The translations under genes and the position numbers were made by a program. Positions 7,529 through 9,973 of a stretch of DNA of 9,973 nt are shown one piece after another. Numbering within the stretch: position 1 is the stretch's first letter; every line of letters starts with the position of its first letter. The stretch covers positions 1 to 9,973 of the forward strand of contig JAGQIY010000708.1 in the NCBI GenBank assembly GCA_020430865.1, given 5' to 3'. Origin of the DNA: Myxococcales bacterium. Its GTDB lineage: Bacteria; Myxococcota; Polyangia; Polyangiales; Polyangiaceae. Below the pieces are notes generated by a model. That model searched no databases and had not been told where the DNA came from. It saw nothing but the letters and a program-made list of their open reading frames with translations.

Positions 7529-8376
7529 GCTCCACCTCTCAGGCGCAGCAGTGCCTTCTCCATGCGAGCGAACTCTCTCACGTCGAGCGTCTCTCCCCGC
7601 CGGTCCAGGTCGATCGTGGCTGCCTGTGCAGCCTCGACGAGGTGCTCCTCAGCGACGCCTCGCCAGGCGTTGCGCAGCGTCTTGCGGCGCGCTGCGAAGG
7701 CAGCCTTCACCAACGCGCGAAAGAGCGGCGTCTCCTCCGCAACGGCCGGTCTGCGAGCGACCAGCTCGATCACCGCAGAGTCGACGTTCGGCTGAGGATG
7801 AAAGGCGGTTCGCTTCACCACGAAGGCTCGCCGAGCCTCGAAGGCTGCTTGCACGAACACGCTGAGGCCACCGTAGACCTTGTTGCCCGGCTGGGCCGCG
7901 ACTCGCTCGGCGACCTCGAGCTGGACCATGAACACCGCCCGCTCGATCTCGTCGGCTACCGAGACCGCGCGCTCCAGCAGAGGACCGGTGATCTGGTAAG
8001 GGAGGTTCCCGGTCAACACGCGCGGCTGGATCGCCGTCTGGAAGCGGTCCGCGTAGTCGAAGCTCTTGGCGTCCGCCTCGCAAACCTCGAGTCTGCCGGC
8101 CGCCAGCGGATCTGCGAAGCGCTCGCGCAAGCAGGGGACCAGATCGCGATCGCGCTCGATGGCGATCACGCGATCGGCGCGCTCCAGGAGGGGCGCTGTG
8201 AGCGCGCCGAGACCGGCACCGATCTCCACGACTGTGCCGCGATCCGGGCAAGCCAGCGCCGCGATCTTGGCGCAGATATTGGGATCCGTGAGGAAATTCT
8301 GCCCGAAGCTCTTCTTCGCCTGGAGCCCGGCCTCGCTCAGCTGCTGGCGAGGGTTCCTGTGCTCGAGCTCAGCCAC
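7525..8376 (-). CDS. rsmA (ksgA): 16S rRNA (adenine1518/1519-N6)-dimethyltransferase KsgA/RsmA
   Basis: The enzyme uses S-adenosylmethionine to dimethylate two adjacent adenines in the last helix of 16S rRNA, late in small-subunit assembly. It has 283 residues, normal for the family. The family N-terminus KKSFGQNFLTD is at 21-31. The SAM-binding motif EIGAGLGALT is at 51-60, with an acidic strand end at E74. The catalytic motif NLPY is at 124-127. FHPQPNVDS is at 192-200, and RRKTLRN lies in the C-terminal domain at 230-236. The start is a GTG at 8376 with GGAGG 8 nt upstream. It lies 45 nt after the DUF58 gene, and its stop overlaps the start of the lipoprotein gene, so the three probably form one transcript. 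Confidence 0.96.
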   Translation of the reverse strand: MAELEHRNPRQQLSEAGLQAKKSFGQNFLTDPNICAKIAALACPDRGTVVEIGAGLGALTAPLLERADRVIAIERDRDLVPCLRERFADPLAAGRLEVCEADAKSFDYADRFQTAIQPRVLTGNLPYQITGPLLERAVSVADEIERAVFMVQLEVAERVAAQPGNKVYGGLSVFVQAAFEARRAFVVKRTAFHPQPNVDSAVIELVARRPAVAEETPLFRALVKAAFAARRKTLRNAWRGVAEEHLVEAAQAATIDLDRRGETLDVREFARMEKALLRLRGGA

Positions 8377-8421
8377 GGGCGTCGCCTCCGTGCTCCGGCC
8401 TTGCCACGATCGACGCGCGCC

Positions 8422-9973
8422 TCATCGATTGCTGAGCCCTTGATGTTTGTGCTTCGCGTGGAGCACGCGCACCCCCAGGCGGCGCAGGCCTCGCTCGCCT
8501 CGCGCCGCGGCCACCCGCTCGCGGAGACCGAGTGCGTCGGCCACCGCGTCGGCGACCAGGTCCGTGCGTGGCAGCCCGGGTTCGAAGGTCATCGGCACCC
8601 AGATCACGTGGCAACGGCGCCGTGGCAGCTGAGTCAGGGCGCGCTCGAGATCCGGACGCAGCTCCAGATCGGGCGCCGGCGACCAGATGGCGATCATGCT
8701 GGCGCGAGGCTTCTCCCGTGTGATGCGCGCGAGCGCCTGTCCGAGCGAGCGATCCGTGGCGTTGCGCTCCGGTTCCTGACGCGGTGGAGAACCCATGCCG
8801 AAGGCCAGCAGGTACTGCCGCAAGGTGCGCTCCCGCTTCGAATTGCCGAGGGGCTCGTGCACCTGAAAGGGGGCCCGAGGCAGCGTCTTCACCACCCGGC
8901 GGGCGATCCGGTCGAGCTCCGTGGGGCGCACGCGGGTCGCTGCCTCGGGATCCAGCGGACGCAAATGCTCGAGCACGCGCAGACCGACGTCGGATTCGTC
9001 GAGGTCGCTGCGATCAGCGTCCACCGTTCCGGTGTCGTGCGCCAGCGCGCCCATCAGGCGTCCGAGCTGGCCCACTCCAGAATCCGCGGGGATATAACTG
9101 AGGACACGACTGGCGACGATCACCAACCCGACGCGGTCGCCCTGCGCGAGATGTCGACTGGCCACCGCGGCCAGCTCGTCGATCGCGATGTCCAGCGGTG
9201 CTTTGCCGGGCACTCCTGACCAGAGCTCCACCGAGGCGTCCAGCACGAGCCACACCACGTCGCGCTCGTCTTGCTCGTACTCGCGCACCATCAACTTGCC
9301 GCGACGCGCGCTGGCCTTCCAGGCGATGCGCTTGAACGGGTCCCCGGGGGCGTGCTCCCGCAGTTCCTTTAGCTCCAAACCTTCGCCAGCCAGGGGCCCC
9401 GGTCTACCCGCCTCTGCGCCATGCCGGCTTCTTCCGCCGCGCGCCGTGTGCAGCGCCGTCGCGAACGGACGCGGCAGCACCTCGATGCCGTACGGATTCG
9501 CGAAGGTGAGCGGTACCTCGAACAGGCCAGGACTACCCTGGACCTCCAGGGAGAGACCGTGGATGCCGTGCCGACCGACGCGGGGTGGGGTGACCTTGAC
9601 CGTCACCTCGAGGCGACCGCCCGCAGGCACCTCTCCCCGGGGCGGCTCGACCTCGATTTCGAGGTCGGGGGAGCCGACGGCGCGCAACTCCACGTAGCGG
9701 GCCGCGCGGGTGTCGCGGTTGCGCACCTCGGACATCAGCTCCAGCGTCTCGTTTCGCGCGATGCTGCGCACTCGCTCCGGTTGCCGCCACAGCATCTCGA
9801 ACCCAGCAGCCCGGATACGAGCGACCGAGAGCCGGGTCACCGCGCGAGCGATCGCGAGCCCGACCAGGATCGCCCCGCTCCAGGCCAGCGCCGGCGCGCT
9901 GCGCGCCACGACCGCCGTGCCCACGGCGATCATCCCCGCCAGGGTGAGGTCAACGGCAGAACGGGTGGGGTGC
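8422..9973 (-). CDS. DUF58 domain protein (MoxR-associated, vWA-like), 5' end beyond window
   Basis: DUF58 proteins are membrane-anchored and usually pair with a MoxR AAA+ ATPase. Their role is unclear, perhaps in envelope assembly or protein maturation. The frame is open to the right edge. An ATG at 9933 would give 503 residues but would cut into a hydrophobic helix, and the residues before it (HPTRSAVDLTLAG) look like a normal DUF58 start, so the true start is at or beyond the edge. Counted from that ATG, there is a second hydrophobic helix (about 13-33) and a beta-rich region (about 60-150). The DUF58 core LREHAPGDPFKRIAWKASAR is at 191-210, followed by a vWA-type strand with LDAS (231-234). 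The usual DxSxS metal site reads DASVE, so metal binding is doubtful. ksgA follows after 45 nt. Confidence 0.9.
   Translation of the reverse strand, partial: HPTRSAVDLTLAGMIAVGTAVVARSAPALAWSGAILVGLAIARAVTRLSVARIRAAGFEMLWRQPERVRSIARNETLELMSEVRNRDTRAARYVELRAVGSPDLEIEVEPPRGEVPAGGRLEVTVKVTPPRVGRHGIHGLSLEVQGSPGLFEVPLTFANPYGIEVLPRPFATALHTARGGRSRHGAEAGRPGPLAGEGLELKELREHAPGDPFKRIAWKASARRGKLMVREYEQDERDVVWLVLDASVELWSGVPGKAPLDIAIDELAAVASRHLAQGDRVGLVIVASRVLSYIPADSGVGQLGRLMGALAHDTGTVDADRSDLDESDVGLRVLEHLRPLDPEAATRVRPTELDRIARRVVKTLPRAPFQVHEPLGNSKRERTLRQYLLAFGMGSPPRQEPERNATDRSLGQALARITREKPRASMIAIWSPAPDLELRPDLERALTQLPRRRCHVIWVPMTFEPGLPRTDLVADAVADALGLRERVAAARGERGLRRLGVRVLHAKHKHQGLSNR

Noticed and set aside
7642..9219. 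Open frame of 525 codons on the plus strand across ksgA and the DUF58 gene
   Set aside because: It is antisense to two certain genes and crosses their boundary. It is a GC-rich shadow frame.

Overview
This window is high-GC housekeeping DNA. It looks like a chromosome segment of a deltaproteobacterial or Myxococcota-type bacterium. The reasons are the dnaG-rpoD order, a sigma-70 with a Lys/Ala/Pro-rich linker, a DUF58/KsgA/lipoprotein cluster, and a box in one intergenic region that resembles the LexA site known from Myxococcus xanthus. That placement is inferred from the genes; I could not search a database. No mobile element, CRISPR array, rRNA or tRNA gene is visible.

Layout. (1) Positions 1-3389, minus strand: the 5' part of rpoD (cut by the left edge) lies downstream of dnaG. 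This is the core of the macromolecular-synthesis operon, but no rpsU is adjacent. The 162-nt dnaG-rpoD spacer carries a perfect 9-bp hairpin just before the rpoD ribosome binding site. (2) Positions 3390-3515: a compact divergent control region with two promoter candidates, two perfect inverted repeats and a LexA-like box. (3) Positions 3516-4565, plus strand: a PA0069-family (SplB-related) radical SAM protein whose last residues form a sliding-clamp-type QLxLF motif. (4) Positions 4566-6978: a 393-nt leader with no gene, then atpD and atpC of the F1 ATP synthase, without atpA or atpG upstream. (5) Positions 6999-7029: a strong hairpin between convergent genes. (6) Positions 7049-9973, minus strand: a DUF58 protein (cut by the right edge), the 16S rRNA dimethyltransferase KsgA, and a small lipoprotein. 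They are closely spaced and probably co-transcribed.

How the parts relate. dnaG and rpoD couple replication priming to housekeeping transcription. The divergent radical SAM gene combines three clues that point the same way: a LexA-like box inside its promoter, relatedness to spore photoproduct lyase, and a C-terminal clamp-binding-type motif. I infer a DNA-damage-inducible repair enzyme that acts at the replication clamp; this is the most interesting lead in the window. atpD-atpC encode the catalytic and the inhibitory/rotor subunits of ATP synthase, and AtpC has an unusual C-terminal extension. The rest is conventional.
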